DNA from: Blastomyces gilchristii SLH14081
Lineage: Eukaryota > Ascomycota > Eurotiomycetes > Onygenales > Ajellomycetaceae
Assembly (NCBI RefSeq): GCF_000003855.2
Contig: NW_003101677.1
Span: 2,814,554-2,878,553 of the forward strand
Reading direction: 5' to 3'
Length of the DNA: 64,000 nucleotides
Below are positions 61,035 to 64,000 of the stretch, piece after piece. Made by a program: the position numbers and the translations under genes. The notes under the pieces were generated by a model, which was not told the DNA's origin, ran no database searches, and saw only the letters and a program-made list of their open reading frames with translations. Position 1 is the stretch's first letter; each line of letters opens with the position of its first letter.

Positions 61035-62301
61035 GATATTGGCAGGTCTCACTGTTTTATCATTGATGTTAGCGATTACTGCTTGCAGGACGGTAGGTGA
61101 CTCAAGCACCTGTGCGTTACTCTTTACGTCGATGAAGATAGGGCAGAAGTGATGCTTGACATTGAGCGGAATATGCAATACCTTCTCGTGACGTGGAGAT
61201 ATGAAGCCCACAACAAGCGGAGTGATCAGTATGCTTCGATGAAAATTTTGCGCTGGGCAACTAGCCTGGGCCAGGAGAGAATGGAAGAAAGCGGAAGGGA
61301 AGGAAGGTCTGTATTTATCTGAGAAACGGTCAACATTGGTAGAGTCGGGGCAGGCCAAATATCGCGTCAGCGGGGAACCCTGTCATCAGGCATGATAAGT
61401 CCAAAATTGCAGCGGCTAATAGTCCCATCTCTCCGGAGTGATGGAGAGCAAAGATCCACTCCAGCTGAAAAAGATTTGAGCCGCAACCACCTATTCTTGG
61501 CCTGAGAGCTTCTTGGGTCCTGCTGACGTGGCCTGCAGCACGGGGTTTCGCAATGACAAATATGCTGCACGAACGGTGAACTGTGGAAGGAAATAGATGG
61601 TAATTTGAACAGCCATGCAATTCGTTAGCTCGAGGCTGTGCCCTTGTTTCCCCGCCAATGACGTTGGTTGAGATCCGCTTCGATCCGCCAATGAGGGGAG
61701 AGTTCTCCCAGAGCCCAAACATTCCCGCGATCTGTGGCTGACTTCCGGGCCGCTCCGTCAACGAAGTGGGCTACTTCAGATCGTTGCTGCTGCCTTGCGA
61801 ACGGGAAGGCCGGAACTGACCTATGTGAACCAAACGATTGGCTATGGGTGGGATTTCCCTCCGCTCTCGTCATTCAATGACGACTCAACACTCCGAACGC
61901 CAAGTTAGATGAATGCCCGTCGTGCTTGGGTTTGACTACTGCTCGCGGATTTTGAAGCTTACATTGAGTGAAGATTCGCGGTCGACGACAGGATGATTGG
62001 TCATCAAGTCTTGGCGGTAAACCTTGGCACAATGTACGCCCGACGATCTCAACGTCGAGGCAGCGGCCTTACCTGCATCTCCAAAGTGGGGGGCATCAGC
62101 CTTAAATTCGATCGCAATGCTCATTGCATTGTTTGGAGAATAAAATCAGTGCCTCTACAAATGGAGCCCAAATGATGGGGCCGAAGAGATCAAAAAACCA
62201 TTCAAATTTCTAACGGAGACTGATTACACAAGCAGGGGGTAGAACAATTCGCAGTAAGTGCGTACGCTAAATGCAAAGCATCGGCTCATGTGCATTTGCC
62301 T
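61035..62301. other. Intergenic region upstream of the hypothetical gene and downstream of the DUF7924-type gene
   Basis: About 1.27 kb of GC-balanced DNA. Several overlapping open frames of 60-143 codons exist on both strands (the longest at 61330-61761, minus), none with a recognisable domain or start context. It may include unannotated first exon(s) of the 60318 gene. Confidence 0.4.
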
Positions 62302-63927
62302 TCAGTTTGGAAGCTTGGGAGACTTGTCGCTAGTTGTGTGGCTGGCCGCATCGCCAGCAGTGCCAAGGGACTCAGTGGCACGGATCCTCGGCTTCTTTCC
62401 GCGAGGCCCTTCTTCTCCATATTCAATTGGAGCCGCGAAGCTCCATTGGACATCTTGATGCTCATCAGGCTCCGTTGAGCCATCGGAATCATCCAAAATG
62501 GGTGTCAAATCAGAAGCCGCCTGGTTCTGGGAGGTAGAAGAATGTTGAGAGCAAGCCTCAGAGAGTCTTTTGTTTGCCATCCCAATAAATTCATCCCTCT
62601 TTTCCTTTGCCCAATCTCGGGCGTTTCGATATGCACAAGCTCCTTGCCGAAACATCTCAGAGGTATCAGTCAGGGAATATGATCGAAGCTGGGTCATAAA
62701 ATATTCGGGATGACTATCTGGAATTTTAGGCTTTCCAATGTGGGTGGTGTATAGCTTTAGTGTACCGCCATGATAAATCGAGGTAAGAGTGTAAGCATTG
62801 CGATCGTAGGTCGGTCCATCTTGCTGGTAGAATTGTAGAGAATGCATACCCCGAGCTCCCAATGCACCATCATAGCATGCCTGCCGCGTAGCTACAGAGA
62901 GAGATCCATCGGGGCCCTTTGCCTCCAAAAAGAAGTTCGGCACCATTGGGAGATCATCCTGCGTTGATGGGACAATATGGCGACTAAGATCTTCGCGGAT
63001 TTGACGATTGAGCTGTTCAGGTCGCGCGCCATAGAAGTGGTCAGGTTTGCCTGAAGCTAGTGTACCATTAGTTAAGGGCGAAAGGTTTCCAAATGGGTAA
63101 TCCCCTCCGACACATTTACGATCGCCGATATCGCCATCAATAATCGGAATCACCAAACTTATAACCGGCTTCTCCTTAGATGCATGTGCATCTGCACGGG
63201 CAAAGTTTTCGAATGCCTCCTCAGAGAATCTTGATGGTGAAAGAGAAGCTCGGGGTTGAGCCAATCTTTCATTGATTTCTTGCAGGTTTCTCGGTTTTTC
63301 TGGTCTTTGGCCATCTGGATACTCGTAACCGTGCGGGTAAACTCCGTGGTCAATTAAATGCTGTTGAAAATTCCTACTAAAAGCTGAGGTGCTCGAAGTT
63401 CTTGTGGTTGCCTTTGTGCCTCTCGAGGTTGATGACAGAGGAGATTCTGCTCGACGTTTCCTACGGTGGGAACTGGGTGTCCTTGAGCTCATCGGGATAG
63501 GGTACTAGAACCAGGTTAGTACCTCCAGGATGGGTTTGAGTTCAAAGTAACATACATTTCTCAAATCAGACAGATCAGGCCCTCCCAATCTCGAGAATCT
63601 CTTTATCTCCTTTGGGTGACTAGATGAACAATCACGGAGAAAGCCAGGAAGTAGGACAGGCTCTTCGGGACAACGACGGTAAAGTTTTTGACCAATGTGA
63701 AACTGCCGAGTGATGGGCCTATGAAGCGGTCGCTGCAGATCTGAAGAGCTGTTTTGTCGGTCGAATTCTTTTATCGCACTCCTGGTTAAATGAACATTTG
63801 ACAAATTATCCCAATAAGCTTGGGGGTGGCAGGATTTCCGTCTCTTCGGCTGATGGTCCAATGTTTCAGAAGGATGTTCGAGATGCTGCCGCTTGCAGGG
63901 ATGATGGAGTGTTTCCAAAGAAGGCAT
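62302..63927 (-). CDS. DUF7924-type fungal protein, two exons, possible PD-(D/E)XK-like core
   Basis: Exon 1 runs 63927-63556 and exon 2 runs 63504-62302. A 51-nt intron (63555-63505) has donor GTATGT, a perfect TACTAAC branch site and acceptor TAG. Splicing joins DLSDLRN to YPIPMSSRTPS in frame, giving about 524 residues. The chosen start is MPSLETLHHPCKRQ; the open frame extends to the window edge but without another ATG in context. The N-terminus is basic and disordered, then YWDNLSNVHLTRSAIKEFD, typical of the family. The core has VPNFFLEAKGPDGSL followed by ACYDGALGARGMHSLQFYQQ; the E-x-K in it resembles a restriction-nuclease-like active site. The C-terminal tail is Ser/Asp-rich with a basic RGKKPR motif, possibly nuclear. 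Family assignment is from memory; function is unknown. Confidence 0.8.
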
Positions 63928-64000
63928 ATGGTGCTCAGAGAGAGTTGACGCTTCGAGGAAGTAAAAAGGAAGAGCAAGAAAGGCTTTTAAATAATTCAAC

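Noticed and set aside
60366..61152. Plus-strand ORFs of 60-174 codons opposite the hypothetical gene
   Set aside because: They are antisense to the better open minus-strand frame, and none shows a recognisable motif.

Overview
The window is a piece of a filamentous ascomycete genome (Pezizomycotina, probably Eurotiomycetes). The intact genes have short GT-AG introns with TACTAAC-type branch sites, and they encode fungal proteins: NUP85, the TRAPP subunit BET3, a DUF7924-type protein and an APH-fold kinase-like protein. The genome is sharply two-compartment. Long AT-rich tracts are dead transposons riddled with C-to-T/G-to-A changes of the repeat-induced point mutation (RIP) type. GC-balanced islands hold the normal genes.

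Layout: 1-5.39 kb is AT-rich relic sequence. 5.39-7.16 kb is a small island with BET3 (five exons, one single-base frameshift) beside an LTR-like fragment. 7.2-15.2 kb is a decayed Ty3/gypsy chromovirus (A) carrying one SINE and two tandem MITEs, with another SINE in its 5' flank. 15.47-18.91 kb is a 5'-truncated LINE on the minus strand. 18.92-31.5 kb is a second gypsy element (B) whose gag is split by a long LINE (19.68-27.18 kb, minus strand, containing a 763-N gap). 31.613-37.376 kb is a complete gypsy element (C) with 313-bp LTRs and a perfect 5-bp target duplication. 37.4-39.5 kb is unassigned AT-rich DNA. 39.5-41.7 and 48.75-52.3 kb are two Ty1/copia 3' portions in inverted orientation, both pointing inward at a GC-rich island (41.7-48.7 kb). 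That island holds an AflR-like zinc-cluster regulator pseudogene and an intact three-exon NUP85. 52.3-58.1 kb is another AT-rich relic with a GC-rich LTR/promoter-like block, MITEs, a SINE, an unidentified 301-residue ORF and a broken coiled-coil/RING-finger gene. 58.3-64 kb is normal gene-bearing DNA: the APH-family gene (+), an unidentified gene (-) and a two-exon DUF7924-type gene (-).

The mobile DNA gives the most informative signals. Five MITE loci of a ~506-bp unit carry 8-bp target duplications. Three tRNA-headed SINEs end in a 3' tail resembling that of the LINE here, which suggests the LINE mobilises them. Comparing the two LTRs of element C gives a direct substrate/product view of the mutator: changes fall on CpG and CpC, with CpA largely spared. 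No genes form an operon-like or cluster-like system; the four apparently functional genes are unrelated housekeeping or orphan genes.
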